Shown here: positions 16,377-25,674 of the stretch, piece by piece
How positions within the stretch are numbered: position 1 is the stretch's first letter
Layout of the letters: each line of letters starts with the position of its first letter
NCBI GenBank assembly: GCA_030744755.1
Contig: JASLPY010000046.1
Location: forward strand, 1 to 42,306
Reading direction: 5' to 3'
DNA from: Kiritimatiellia bacterium
GTDB taxonomy: Bacteria; Verrucomicrobiota; Kiritimatiellia; UBA8416; JADHWI01
DNA length: 42,306 nucleotides
Program-made: the position numbers and the translations under genes
Notes under the pieces: generated by a model
What the model was told of the DNA's origin: nothing
The model's input: the letters and a program-made list of their open reading frames with translations, nothing else
Databases searched by the model: none

Positions 16377-19300
16377 TTACAGGCAGGGATCCATCCCTGC
16401 CAGCCTTTCAAGAAGGGTGAACTTAGCAGCCACCAACTTGTCGGCTTGGGCGAGCAGTTTCCTGGCGTTTTCAGGTTTCGTCTTCGTGAGAATCCTGAAA
16501 CGGTTCTCCTTAAGCGCATGCTCACTGAACTTCATCGTGGGCGGTTTGCTGTCAAGTTTCAGCGGATTCTTGCCTTCGAGCGAAAGTTCCGGGTTGTAGC
16601 GATACAGCGGGAAATGCCCGGATATGACCGCTTCCTTCTGGTTTCGGAGACCGGTTGTCATGTTGATGCCCTGGGCGATGCAGTGCGAGTAGGCAATGAT
16701 CAACGAGGGGCCGTCGTATGCTTCGGCTTCGACAAACGCCTTTACCACCTGGTTCGGGTTGGCTCCGAGTGCAACCTGGGCAACATATATGTTGCCGTAG
16801 GTCATCGAGATCATGCCCAGATCCTTCTTCATGGCCGGCTTGCCGGATGCGGCGAATTTTGCAACAGCACCCATGGGAGTGGCCTTTGATGCTTGCCCCC
16901 CCGTGTTCGAGTATACTTCGGTATCCAGAACCAGTACGTTGATGTTTCTGCCGCTGGCAAGGACGTGGTCCAGGCCCCCGTAACCGATATCATAGGCCCA
17001 GCCGTCACCGCCGAGGACCCAGACAGATTTCTGTACGAGATAGTCGGCCACTGAAGTGAGCTGCGTGCAGACCTCTGAGTCGCATCCGGAGATAGCTTCC
17101 TTGAGTTTAGCAACTCTTGCCCTCTGTTCCTCGATGCCTTCCTGCGTCGACTGGTCGGCGTCCTCGATCTCCGTCATGAGGTCCATCGAAGCCTTGCCGC
17201 ACTCGCATTCGCCGTTCTTAATGCGGTCGACAAGCTCAAGTGCAAACTCGTTGAACTTGTCCACCGTGAGGCGCATGCCGAAACCGAACTCGGCGTTGTC
17301 CTCGAACAGGGAGTTAGACCATGTCGGGCCACGTCCGTCTGCACGCGTCGTGTATGGGGTCGTAGGCAGATTGCCGCCGTAGATTGACGAGCAACCGGTG
17401 GCATTTGCTATATATGCCCTGTCTCCGAAGAGTTGGCTGAGCAGTTTGACGTATGCCGTCTCGCCGCAGCCGGAGCATGCGCCGGAGAACTCGAAGAGCG
17501 GCGGCAGGAACTGGCTGCCCTTGACCGTGGCCCTGTTATACGAGGACGGATCGGTTTCCGGAATGTTCAGAAAGAAATCGAAGTTCTCAACTTCCTGTTC
17601 ACGGAGAGGAATCTGGTCGGCCATGTTTATGGCCTTCTTGCCCGTTGGTTCGCGGGTTTCCTTGTTCTTCTCGATGCCGGGGCAGTTGTCAACGCAGGCG
17701 CCACACCCCGTGCAGTCTTCCGGTGCACTTTGAACAGTGAACTTCATACCTTCGAAGCCTTTGCCCTTCGGGTCCGCGCTTTTGAAAGTCGACGGCGCGT
17801 TCTCGAGGAGCGAGGGATCGTAAGCCTTGGTCCGGATGGCCGCATGCGGGCATACCAGCGAGCACTGCGTGCACTGGACGCAGATGTGCGGTTCCCAGAC
17901 GGGGATCTTTACAGCGATGTTGCGCTTCTCGTACTTCGTCGTTCCCGTGGGCCAGGTCCCGTCATCGGGCATCTGGTCAACGGAAACGTCGTCGCCATTG
18001 AAACTCATGATCTTGGCCATGACTTCCTGGACGAAGTCCGGGGCGTCTTCCGGAACGGTCGGATGCATATGCACCTTGCCCGTCGGTGCGTCCGGCACCG
18101 TGACCTCGGCCAGGGATGCAACTGCACCGTCAACGGCCTGGTAGTTCATGTTGACTATCTCGTCGCCCTTCTTGCCGTAGGTCTTCTTAATGGCATTCTT
18201 GAGCGATTCGATAGCCTTGTCACTCGGGAGCACGCCTGATATCGAGAAAAAGCACGTCTGCATGATGGTATTGATGCGTGCGCCCAGTCCCAGCTCTTCG
18301 GCAAGCTTGATGGCGTCGATAACGTAGAACTTGATGTTCTTATCAATTATCTGCTGTTCGAGCTTGTCGGGCAGGTGATCCCACACCTCGTCGGCGGCGT
18401 AAGGGCTGGCAAGCAGGAAGACCGCGCCATCCTTTGCGTTGTGAAGCATGTCGTATTTCTCGCAGAAGGAGAAGTTATGACATGCAACGAAATCCACCTT
18501 GGTGCAGAGATAGGTGCTGCGAATGATCTCGGGTCCGAACCTCAGGTGCGAAACCGTCATCGCACCGGCCTTCTTCGAGTCGTATACGAAGTAGCCCTGT
18601 GCATAGTTGTCGGTATCGGTTCCGATGATCTTGATGGAGTTCTTGTTGGCGCCGACCGTTCCGTCGGATCCAAGGCCGTAGAACATGCATTCAACACGAT
18701 CACCAGTGTCGATGTGCCAGTTGTGATCGACGGCCAGGCTGGTATCCATCACGTCGTCGTTAATGCCTACGGTGAAATGGTTCTTCGGGTCTGTGCTCGA
18801 CAGGTTGTCGAAGACGGCCTTGACCATTGCCGGGGTGAATTCTTTGGAACCGAGGCCATAACGCCCGCCAAGTATCATCGGGTAAATGCCAGATCCCATC
18901 CATCCGTAGTGCAATGCTTCGCCCACGGCGGTGCGGACGTCAACGTACAGAGGTTCGCCGGTTGCGCCGGGTTCCTTGGTCCTGTCGAGTACGGCAATGC
19001 ATTTGACCGTCGCCGGAATCGTCCTCGCGAAGGCTTCATTGTCGAACGGGCGGTAGAGTCGCACCTTGATTACGCCGACTTTTTCGTCTTTGCCGACGAG
19101 ATAATCAACCGTTTCGTGGACGGTGTCGGCGCCGGAGCCCATCAGGACGATGATCTTCTCGGCTTCAGGATCGCCAATGTAGTCGAACAGGTGGTACGGG
19201 CGTCCCGTCAGCTCCGCAAAATTATCCATGCACTTCTGCACGATGCCAGGGGTCTTCGCGTAGTACTTGTTGACGGTTTCGCGGCCCTGGAAGTAGACGT

Positions 19301-19970
19301 CGGGGTTCTGCGCCGTGCCGCGGATTATCGGGTTGTCCGGCGTCATTCCACGATGCCTGTGGGCAAGCACCAGGTTGTCGTCAATCATCGCCCGGATGAC
19401 TTCCCTTGTGCTCTGATCGATCTTCTGGATTTCGTGCGAACTGCGGAAACCATCGAAGAAATGAAGAAACGGCACGCGGGATTCAAGAGTCGCTGCATGC
19501 GCAATCAGACCCAGGTCGTTGATTTCCTGGATACCGGCGGACGAGAGCATTCCGAATCCCGTGGACCGTGTCGACATTACGTCTGAATGATCCCCGAAGA
19601 TAGAAAGCGCCTGGCATGCCAGTGAACGCGCCGAAACATGGAAGACCGTGCTGGTGAGTTCACCGGCGATCTTGTACATGTTGGGTATCATCAGGAGCAG
19701 GCCCTGCGACGCGGTGAACGTCGTCACCATTGAGCCTGATGTCAGGGCGCCGTGCACGGCACCGGAAGCGCCGCCCTCGGACTGCATCTCTACAACGGAT
19801 GGAACTGTCCCGTAGATATTGGTGATTCCCGCAGCACTCAGCTCATCGGCTGTTTCGCCCATGGGCGAGGATGGGGTGATGGGGTATATAGCGCATACTT
19901 CGCTGAGCGCGTGTGCGATGGCTGCAGCGGCACTGTTGCCGTCGACCATGACCATGTTCTTATCCGCCAT
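16377..19970 (-). CDS. nifJ: Pyruvate:ferredoxin (flavodoxin) oxidoreductase, single-chain
   Basis: A 1197-residue enzyme that turns pyruvate and CoA into acetyl-CoA, CO2 and reduced ferredoxin. All fused domains are present in the usual order. The N-terminal pyruvate domain has YPITPSSPMGE near residue 35. The CoA and gamma domains follow. The two-cluster ferredoxin domain has CVQCTQCSLVCP near 697 and CTGCGACVDNCPG near 750. The TPP domain has SGACSGCGE, GDGWAYDIG near 987 and LDTEVYSNTGGQ. Length is normal for the family. AGGAG lies seven bases before the ATG. Its product, reduced ferredoxin, is the substrate of the Rnf complex encoded downstream on the same strand. Confidence 0.97.
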   Translation of the reverse strand: MADKNMVMVDGNSAAAAIAHALSEVCAIYPITPSSPMGETADELSAAGITNIYGTVPSVVEMQSEGGASGAVHGALTSGSMVTTFTASQGLLLMIPNMYKIAGELTSTVFHVSARSLACQALSIFGDHSDVMSTRSTGFGMLSSAGIQEINDLGLIAHAATLESRVPFLHFFDGFRSSHEIQKIDQSTREVIRAMIDDNLVLAHRHRGMTPDNPIIRGTAQNPDVYFQGRETVNKYYAKTPGIVQKCMDNFAELTGRPYHLFDYIGDPEAEKIIVLMGSGADTVHETVDYLVGKDEKVGVIKVRLYRPFDNEAFARTIPATVKCIAVLDRTKEPGATGEPLYVDVRTAVGEALHYGWMGSGIYPMILGGRYGLGSKEFTPAMVKAVFDNLSSTDPKNHFTVGINDDVMDTSLAVDHNWHIDTGDRVECMFYGLGSDGTVGANKNSIKIIGTDTDNYAQGYFVYDSKKAGAMTVSHLRFGPEIIRSTYLCTKVDFVACHNFSFCEKYDMLHNAKDGAVFLLASPYAADEVWDHLPDKLEQQIIDKNIKFYVIDAIKLAEELGLGARINTIMQTCFFSISGVLPSDKAIESLKNAIKKTYGKKGDEIVNMNYQAVDGAVASLAEVTVPDAPTGKVHMHPTVPEDAPDFVQEVMAKIMSFNGDDVSVDQMPDDGTWPTGTTKYEKRNIAVKIPVWEPHICVQCTQCSLVCPHAAIRTKAYDPSLLENAPSTFKSADPKGKGFEGMKFTVQSAPEDCTGCGACVDNCPGIEKNKETREPTGKKAINMADQIPLREQEVENFDFFLNIPETDPSSYNRATVKGSQFLPPLFEFSGACSGCGETAYVKLLSQLFGDRAYIANATGCSSIYGGNLPTTPYTTRADGRGPTWSNSLFEDNAEFGFGMRLTVDKFNEFALELVDRIKNGECECGKASMDLMTEIEDADQSTQEGIEEQRARVAKLKEAISGCDSEVCTQLTSVADYLVQKSVWVLGGDGWAYDIGYGGLDHVLASGRNINVLVLDTEVYSNTGGQASKATPMGAVAKFAASGKPAMKKDLGMISMTYGNIYVAQVALGANPNQVVKAFVEAEAYDGPSLIIAYSHCIAQGINMTTGLRNQKEAVISGHFPLYRYNPELSLEGKNPLKLDSKPPTMKFSEHALKENRFRILTKTKPENARKLLAQADKLVAAKFTLLERLAGMDPCL

Positions 19971-20087
19971 TAGGTTGCTCCTGTATGTTTCTGTTTTCTT
20001 GTTATCCGGCGTTGAAAGTTAACCTGACCTACTTGACAGTCCAGGCAGAATGCTTTGGTCTGATGTGCCTCAAACCGACATAAGCTC

Positions 20088-20122
20088 CCTGCCGTGCCAT
20101 AGGCAGGTCCGCCTCCGGCGGA
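20088..20122. repeat. Tandem small hairpins between fba and nifJ
   Basis: CCTGCC (20088-20093) pairs with GGCAGG (20102-20107), and TCCGCC (20108-20113) pairs with GGCGGA (20117-20122) over a three-base loop. They sit just after the fba stop on the transcribed strand. No T-run follows, so they may be REP-like units or stabilise the fba message rather than terminate it. Confidence 0.45.
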
Positions 20123-20149
20123 AAGAGCGTGCCGCATGAATATACCGGG

Positions 20150-21094
20150 CTAGAGAGTCTTGCGGAGATCCTCAAGCTGTCCAGCACTGCCAAGTACCCC
20201 ATTCTTGTGAGCAATGTACTTGGCGTATTCAGCCATAAAAATTTTGCCCGCAGGCCTGAGGTCAAAGTTCTCAGGATTGTCCCTGAAGCTCTCGCGATGG
20301 ACGCGGCACCACACGAGACGCCCGTCTGTATCAATGTTGACCTTCGTAACGCCCATGGTGGAAGCCATTGTGATCTGGGCTTCGTCCACACCCTTGGCGC
20401 CTTTCATTGCTCCGCCGGCCGCGTTGATTCTTTCGACCTCGTCCTGCGGAACGGAGCTGGAACCATGCATTACCATGGGGAATCCGGGGAGAAGCCTGGC
20501 GATTGCCTCGATGACTTCGAAATGCAACCCCTGGCCGCCGGTAAATTTGTAAGCGCCGTGACTTGTGCCGATTGCACAGGCAAGGCTGTCGCAGCCTGAA
20601 CGCTTGACGAATTCCTCGACCTCTTTTGGGTCGGTCAGTTTCGCATCAGCTTCGTCTACCGATATGTGCTCTTCAACACCGCCGAGTTTGCCGAGTTCGG
20701 CTTCCACCGATACGCCCTTGGCGTGTGCGGCATCAACCACCCTCTTGGTGATGGCAATGTTCTCATCAAAGTCTGCGTGGCTGGCATCGATCATGACCGA
20801 ACTGTAGAATCCGCTTTCAATGCAGTCCATGCAGGATTCCTCGTCCCCGTGATCCAGGTGAACTGCGAAAATCGCGTCAGGGAAGATCTCATCGGCAGCG
20901 CGAATCATGGCTTCCAGTATGCGTTTGTCGGTGTAAGCGCGAGCGCCCTTGGAAAGCTGGATAATGAAAGGGGCCTGGCTATCCATGTTGCCTCTGAACA
21001 GCCCCATTACCTGTTCTGCGTTGTTTATGTTGTAGCCGCCAACGGCGTATTTTCCGTAGGCGTGCTCGAAGAGTTTCTTCGTAGACACGATCAT
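20150..21094 (-). CDS. fba: Class II fructose-bisphosphate aldolase
   Basis: A 314-residue metal-dependent aldolase of glycolysis and gluconeogenesis. Family features seen: AYGKYAVGGYNINN near the start, the zinc-site segment VHLDHGD, EAELGKLGG, a second metal histidine in GTSHGAYKF, and the third in MVMHGSSS. VNIDTDGRL is the substrate-phosphate loop. I place the start at 21094 (MIVSTKKLFEHA), with GGAGGT nine bases upstream; an earlier codon at 21163 would add 23 unrelated residues. It heads the same-strand block leading to nifJ, which fits a fermentative sugar pathway. Confidence 0.95.
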   Translation of the reverse strand: MIVSTKKLFEHAYGKYAVGGYNINNAEQVMGLFRGNMDSQAPFIIQLSKGARAYTDKRILEAMIRAADEIFPDAIFAVHLDHGDEESCMDCIESGFYSSVMIDASHADFDENIAITKRVVDAAHAKGVSVEAELGKLGGVEEHISVDEADAKLTDPKEVEEFVKRSGCDSLACAIGTSHGAYKFTGGQGLHFEVIEAIARLLPGFPMVMHGSSSVPQDEVERINAAGGAMKGAKGVDEAQITMASTMGVTKVNIDTDGRLVWCRVHRESFRDNPENFDLRPAGKIFMAEYAKYIAHKNGVLGSAGQLEDLRKTL

Positions 21095-21239
21095 TGTTGA
21101 TGGACCTCCGTAATTACTGTCTTTGCTGTATGTATAGACGCACTTTGCCCTACTATCAGGCACGAGAGACTATCCTTTAAGGCGCGGTAAGGTCAACTAT
21201 TTACGGCCTGCTACGGAGTGGTACATGGTGAGGAGCGGG

Positions 21240-21701
21240 TCATTGCCCGGGATTCTTCATGTCTAAAGCTTCAGGGAGTGAATTCACGAAATCGCGGATC
21301 TCATCACGCACTCGCCTGTAGTGGCTTAACGCTTCCTCCTCGGAACCGGCGTCAGAGGCCAGCGCGGGAGGATCGTCGAAGCCAACATGCATCACTTTCG
21401 CATCACCCCTGAAAATGGGGCAGTTTTCATTTGCATGCCCGCAAACCGTGACCACGCAGTCAAAAACCGTGTCCTGCAATTCATCGACGTGCTTTGAGTA
21501 ATGGCTCGATATGTCTATGCCCGATTCGGACATGACCTTTACGGCATTGGGGTTGAGACCATGAGTCTCTATCCCCGCTGAATAGGCTTCCAGCAGGTCG
21601 CCCTTCAGATGTCGAGCCCACCCTTCTGCCATCTGGCTTCGGCACGAGTTGCCCGTGCACAGGAAGAGAACTTTCAGTTTGCCTTGAATACCTTGGGACA
21701 T
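21240..21701 (-). CDS. arsC: Arsenate reductase, low-molecular-weight phosphatase type
   Basis: A 153-residue enzyme reducing arsenate to arsenite. The phosphate-binding loop is C15-T-G-N-S-C-R21, followed by SQMAEGWAR. The redox pair C87 and C94 (VCGHANENCP) matches C82 and C89 of the thioredoxin-coupled Staphylococcus ArsC, and D109/D110 of FDDPP is the general acid. GGAGGG precedes the ATG. No arsenite exporter or arsR is adjacent, so it stands alone; it could be a housekeeping detoxification gene. It is divergent from the permease operon. Confidence 0.92.
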   Translation of the reverse strand: MSQGIQGKLKVLFLCTGNSCRSQMAEGWARHLKGDLLEAYSAGIETHGLNPNAVKVMSESGIDISSHYSKHVDELQDTVFDCVVTVCGHANENCPIFRGDAKVMHVGFDDPPALASDAGSEEEALSHYRRVRDEIRDFVNSLPEALDMKNPGQ

Positions 21702-21936
21702 AATCCCTCCATGTCTATCGTGGGGATGGTTGCAGACCGATTGTTTTACAGTCTAGTCCCGGGTTTCCCTGGCATCAACCATCAATGATTGCCTCGAATT
21801 ACTCACATTTGGATTCCGAATCGCTCCCGGATGCACTATGATGAAATTTCTTTAAATCAGATTAACTATTGGAGGACGAGGCTGAGCCGAGCCGTACCCC
21901 CATACCCCTTTCGGGAATAATGACCGGATCGCTATT

Positions 21937-23169
21937 GTGTCGATATTTCGTCTAGCTGTAAAGGAGGCCATCCATCGCTGGTTGGCCTTTGTGCTCGCGC
22001 TCCTCTCCGTTGCCGTTGCCGTGGGGACGGTTGCGGGTGTGTTTGCCGCGCTCAAATCTCATGAGGCCGCGATACATGCAGCACTGAGCAGCAAGGAGGC
22101 TGCTCTGGAGGCGAAGGTCACGAAGATAAACAACGATATTCGCAGCGCAATGGCTAAGCTGGGCTTCAACATAACGATTCTCCCGAGTGGCCAGAACCTT
22201 GGTGATTGGTATGCAGAGGATTACGCATCCAAGTACATGCCCGAGAACTCCATTGACAAGCTTGTCGGCTCCGGAGTACGGACCATCGAGCATCTTGTTC
22301 CGTTTCTCCGGCAGAAGGTGAAGTGGCCGGAGAAGAAATGGACCGTTCTGGTTGTCGGCCGGGGCGACACCGTTGCTATGCCTGCTTCCAGCGCCGGCGA
22401 TATGCCGTTCGAACCGGTACCAACGGGAAAAGTGATTCTGGGCCACGAGATACACAGGGCCCTCGACTACAAAGCGGGTGATACGGTGGTCGTCATGGAG
22501 CGGCAATTCGAGGTCCACAGGTGCAGCCCCGAAATGGGAAGCAAAGACGATGTTACCATGTGGCTTGACCTGCGCGACGCACAAGAACTACTTGGTAAAG
22601 AGGGGCTGATCAACGAGATCCGCGCCCTTGAGGCCAGGGGGTCATGGTCTGAAATATCAAAAGTGCGCAGCGAGATTGCAGAAGTACTGCCCGGGGCGAA
22701 AGTTGTCGAGGTATCAGACCTGGCCGCTACAAAGACTATGGCGCGCACGAGGGCGATAGAGAAAGGAGAGGCTTCAATCCTGCAGGAACGCGAAAGCCGG
22801 CAAGCCCTGAAGGAGTCGCGTATGCACATGGCCTTTCTGCTTGTACCGTCTGTCCTGCTGATATGCACGGGCTGGCTGGGACTGCTTTCTTTCAGGAACG
22901 TCAGGGATCGTAAGGTAGAGATTGGAACCCTTATGGCCCTGGGCTATTCTTCTGACCAGGTTCTTCGTCTCTTCCTTCTGCGCTCACTGGCGCTGGCCGT
23001 CATCGGCGGTGTCGCGGGAATTACGATAGGAAGCACCTTCGGCTTGATTGACTACGGTACGCTGGGTATAGCTCTTGTTGTGGCAGCCGGCCTCACGGCG
23101 GTTGCCACGTGCGGCCCGGCTGTGAGAGCTTCACGACAGGACCCTGCCGACACGATTCGCGGCAACTGA
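21937..23169 (+). CDS. FtsX-like ABC transporter permease, first of two paralogues
   Basis: A 410-residue membrane subunit. One helix near residues 15-37 is followed by a large extracytoplasmic domain (about 40-285), whose end is a charged, coiled-coil-like stretch. Three more helices follow (about 290-395), the classic FtsX/MacB topology. The conserved C-terminal portion shows RDRKVEIGTLMALGYSSDQVLRLFL, the usual coupling segment, and RASRQDPADTIRGN. The start is GTG with a weak ribosome site, chosen because it aligns with the paralogue at 23528. The motif QNLGDWYAEDYASKYMPE in the outer domain is nearly identical in that paralogue. Substrate unknown; export of a lipid, lipoprotein or peptide is the family's range. 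Confidence 0.8.
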   Translation: MSIFRLAVKEAIHRWLAFVLALLSVAVAVGTVAGVFAALKSHEAAIHAALSSKEAALEAKVTKINNDIRSAMAKLGFNITILPSGQNLGDWYAEDYASKYMPENSIDKLVGSGVRTIEHLVPFLRQKVKWPEKKWTVLVVGRGDTVAMPASSAGDMPFEPVPTGKVILGHEIHRALDYKAGDTVVVMERQFEVHRCSPEMGSKDDVTMWLDLRDAQELLGKEGLINEIRALEARGSWSEISKVRSEIAEVLPGAKVVEVSDLAATKTMARTRAIEKGEASILQERESRQALKESRMHMAFLLVPSVLLICTGWLGLLSFRNVRDRKVEIGTLMALGYSSDQVLRLFLLRSLALAVIGGVAGITIGSTFGLIDYGTLGIALVVAAGLTAVATCGPAVRASRQDPADTIRGN

Positions 23170-23244
23170 ATGGTGGAGAAATAATGGAAAGCTATGGAAA
23201 CGAGTGTTGTGAGGATCTGAGCTGTGGGTAGGGCGACGTAGGGA

Positions 23245-23270
23245 TTAGGCGTTAGGCGCTAGGCGTTAGG
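23245..23270 (+). repeat. Heptamer repeat TTAGGCG, 3.7 tandem copies
   Basis: Units TTAGGCG, TTAGGCG, CTAGGCG and TTAGG. The 21 bases at 23252-23272 are the exact reverse complement of 23397-23417. The same heptamers occur at 42231-42248. Confidence 0.85.
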
Positions 23271-23285
23271 AAGGCAGAGAACTAT

Positions 23286-23417
23286 GGCAGTGAGGGATGT
23301 AAAGGAGCTATCAGCAAAGAAGTACACGCACAGCTTACGTCCCTGAATTCGGAGGTCGGCAAGATGCTGCGATCGATGCATGAGAATCCGGAGAAGTTCC
23401 TAACGCCTAGCGCCTAA
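23286..23417 (+). pseudogene. C-terminal relic of a four-helix-bundle (S23/23S-IVP-like) protein gene
   Basis: An open frame reads GAISKEVHAQLTSLNSEVGK and then MLRSMHENPEKFLTPSA before a TAA at 23415-23417. This resembles the end of small four-helix-bundle proteins of the S23/IVP family, which finish with a 'GYIS..E...L..E..EVG.ML..M..NPEKF' pattern. The intact family is about 120 residues; only about 43 remain and there is no matching N-terminal part, so it is a truncated copy. The relic lies exactly between the two arms of a 21-bp inverted heptamer repeat and uses the right arm for its last codons and stop. The family call is from pattern memory and needs a profile search. Confidence 0.5.
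23397..23417 (-). repeat. Inverted heptamer repeat arm
   Basis: Exact 21-base reverse complement of 23252-23272. The two arms enclose 124 nt holding the four-helix-bundle relic, like the ends of a small non-autonomous element. Confidence 0.85.
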
Positions 23418-23527
23418 ATCCTGGGGGAGAACAACCAATTCGCTGTAAATACTTGAAGCAATGTTGATTAGCCCCACACCTGGGGCAGAATTCTTGACAG
23501 AACTGAGCGGCAATACAGGATAACAGG

Positions 23528-24820
23528 ATGAGATTACTTCACATGCTGATACGTGAGGCCTTCTACCGGAGGCTGAACTCCGGTCTGGAAGTGCTTGCCG
23601 TGGCCATCGCCATTGCTTCGCTGCTGGGTTCCCTGACAGTTCTCAGGATTCATGATTTGCACACGGAACAAATGCTGTCTGTGAGGCTTGCTGAGACTCA
23701 GGCCAGGCTGGTGGAACTTAATCAGGCCATGCGTAAGGCATCTCTGAAGCTCGGGTTTAACTTGCTGATCCTCCCGGAAGACCAGAACCTGCGCGATTGG
23801 CATACTGACGATTACGCGACGAAGTACATGCCGGAAGAATATGTCACGCGGCTTGCGGATTCCGGCATAGTCACCGTGAGACATTTCCTTCCTAGCCTGA
23901 GACAGAAACTGGAATGGCCGGAGGTCAAACGGACAATCATCCTCATCGGCACAAGGGGAGAGGTACCCAATCTCCACAAGAACCCCGTGGAACCACTTGT
24001 TCAGCCTGTTCCGGAGGGAACGATCGTGCTGGGGTACGAGCTGCACCAGAGCCAGGGCATCAAGGAAGGCGAGACTGTCCGCCTGATGGGGCAATCTTTC
24101 AAAGTGCACAGGCTACATGGCGAAAGAGGCAGCAAGGATGACATCACGGCATGGATAAGTTTGCACGAGGCGCAGGAACTCCTGGATAAGGGAGGACGGA
24201 TAAACTCCATATTAGCGCTGAAATGCATGTGTGCCGTGAAGATGGAAATGGCGAAACTGAGGGAATCGATTTCCAGGATATTGCCCAATACTCAGACGAT
24301 AGAGATGGGGACAAGGGCTGTTGCACGCGCGGAGGCAAGGCTCAAGGTCAAGAAAGAGTCCATAGCCCTGATGAAGGCGGAGAAAGAAAGCCGCGAACAG
24401 TTGAAGGCGCAGCGTGAGCGCCTCGCGGCTCTCCTTGTTCCCCTGATAGTGGCGGCCTGCGCCATATGGATCGGGTACCTTGGCTTTGTGAATGTGAAAG
24501 AGCGGGACGTGGAGGTGGGGCTTCTTCGAGCACTGGGCTACCGGTCCGGACAGATACTTTTCCTCTTTCTTTCGAAATCTCTGTTGATCGGGCTGGCAGG
24601 GGGTGTCATCGGCAGTGCATTGGGCTTCTTATGTGGTCGGCAACTTGCCGTTGTACTTGAAACGGGCATGGAATCATCCGTGACTGGAGCTGGTGCTTTT
24701 CAACCCGTATGGCTTGCCATGGCCCTGCCGGCTTCCGTGGTTCTTACTGTTATTGCAGGCTGGATACCAGCATTGCTCGCGGCACAGCAGGATCCCGCGC
24801 GAATATTGAAGAGAGAGTAA
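23528..24820 (+). CDS. FtsX-like ABC transporter permease, second paralogue
   Basis: A 430-residue paralogue of the protein at 21937, with the same layout: a helix near residues 18-37, a large outer domain, a charged coiled-coil stretch (about 265-300), then three helices. The QNL.DW...DYA.KYMPE motif and a GSKDD segment (GSKDDITAWISLHEAQELL) are shared. The C-terminal part has KERDVEVGLLRALGYRSGQILFLFL and AAQQDPARILKRE. The pair probably forms a heterodimer served by one ATPase. The two genes are separated by 358 nt holding the heptamer-flanked relic, an apparent insertion into the operon. Confidence 0.8.
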   Translation: MRLLHMLIREAFYRRLNSGLEVLAVAIAIASLLGSLTVLRIHDLHTEQMLSVRLAETQARLVELNQAMRKASLKLGFNLLILPEDQNLRDWHTDDYATKYMPEEYVTRLADSGIVTVRHFLPSLRQKLEWPEVKRTIILIGTRGEVPNLHKNPVEPLVQPVPEGTIVLGYELHQSQGIKEGETVRLMGQSFKVHRLHGERGSKDDITAWISLHEAQELLDKGGRINSILALKCMCAVKMEMAKLRESISRILPNTQTIEMGTRAVARAEARLKVKKESIALMKAEKESREQLKAQRERLAALLVPLIVAACAIWIGYLGFVNVKERDVEVGLLRALGYRSGQILFLFLSKSLLIGLAGGVIGSALGFLCGRQLAVVLETGMESSVTGAGAFQPVWLAMALPASVVLTVIAGWIPALLAAQQDPARILKRE

Positions 24821-24853
24821 CCGGCCTCTGGTGGCCGGGTGGAGAAGTGCTAT

Positions 24854-25513
24854 ATGTTGGAATTCAACAATGTCTCAAGAACCTTTCGCGGTCCCGAGGG
24901 TGTCGTGTCGGCGGTGAAAGATGCATCCTTCGCCGTCGCGTCCGGAGAGCTGGTTGTCGTGCAGGGCGCCAGTGGATCCGGGAAAACCACTCTGTTGCTG
25001 ATGTCGGGCGGACTGCTGAAGCCTTCCAATGGTAATGTCCTGATTGACGGTCAGAACCCTTACGAGCTTAATCCCAACAGGCGAAGCCGGCTGCGCGCCC
25101 AGAAGATCGGCTTCGTGTTTCAGCAGTTCTACCTGATCCCATATCTCAACGTCAGGGATAACATACTGGCGCCGGCCGGTGCCGCCAACACCCGGGACGA
25201 TATAAAGTCCCGTGCCGCCGAACTGATTCAACGCTTCAAACTGGAGCACCGGGCAAAGCATATGCCGTCACAACTGAGTACGGGAGAACGGCAGAGAACG
25301 GCCCTTGCACGCGCTATTCTCAATCAACCCAGCATCATCCTGGCCGATGAACCAACAGGGAACCTGGATGAAAAAAACGCGGAAATAGTTCTCAGCTACC
25401 TTACCGCTTCCGTCGAAGAAGGTGGTGCGGTGCTGCTGGTGAGCCACGACGCCCGCACGACCAAGTACGCGACGCGCGTTCTCTCGATGGACGGCGGAGA
25501 GATCGTGTCTTAA
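24854..25513 (+). CDS. ABC transporter ATP-binding protein (LolD/MacB/FtsE type)
   Basis: A 219-residue ATPase that powers the two preceding permeases. Walker A is GASGSGKTT near residue 40, the Q-loop FVFQQFYLIPYLNV, the signature LSTGERQRTALARA, Walker B IILADEPTGNLDEKN, and the switch histidine VSHD. The LDEKN wording is typical of the MacB/LolD branch. I set the start at 24854 (MLEFNNVSRTF) because GGAGAAG at 24841-24847 is well placed; an in-frame GTG at 24839 is less likely. It ends the operon. Confidence 0.92.
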   Translation: MLEFNNVSRTFRGPEGVVSAVKDASFAVASGELVVVQGASGSGKTTLLLMSGGLLKPSNGNVLIDGQNPYELNPNRRSRLRAQKIGFVFQQFYLIPYLNVRDNILAPAGAANTRDDIKSRAAELIQRFKLEHRAKHMPSQLSTGERQRTALARAILNQPSIILADEPTGNLDEKNAEIVLSYLTASVEEGGAVLLVSHDARTTKYATRVLSMDGGEIVS

Positions 25514-25521
25514 GTAGTCTT

Positions 25522-25550
25522 GTTGCGGAAACGGAGTTTCGCGCGGCAAC
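25522..25550 (+). terminator. Possible terminator hairpin after the ABC operon
   Basis: GAAAC (25528-25532) pairs with GTTTC (25536-25540) over GGA, inside an outer GTTGC (25522-25526) / GCAAC (25546-25550) stem. It lies 9 nt after the ATPase stop, between convergent genes. There is no T-run, so it is only a weak call. Confidence 0.35.
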
Positions 25551-25674
25551 CTCCCCCGTCCAGAGAGGAAAGCACGAGGTAGATGTTGCGAGAAGAAGGA
25601 CCGAAGTGCCTCTTCAGTTGTGAGCGTCATTCCTTATGAGGCAACGAAATATTCTCCGGATCTCCCAAGTTCTC

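Noticed and set aside
18375..19586. Long plus-strand frame (403 codons) opposite nifJ
   Set aside because: It is antisense to highly conserved nifJ codons, has no family resemblance and no ribosome site; it is a shadow of GC-rich coding DNA.
23245..23417. Diversity-generating retroelement (a four-helix Avd-like protein could hint at one)
   Set aside because: There is no reverse transcriptase, template repeat or variable repeat nearby, and the relic fits the IVP end pattern better.
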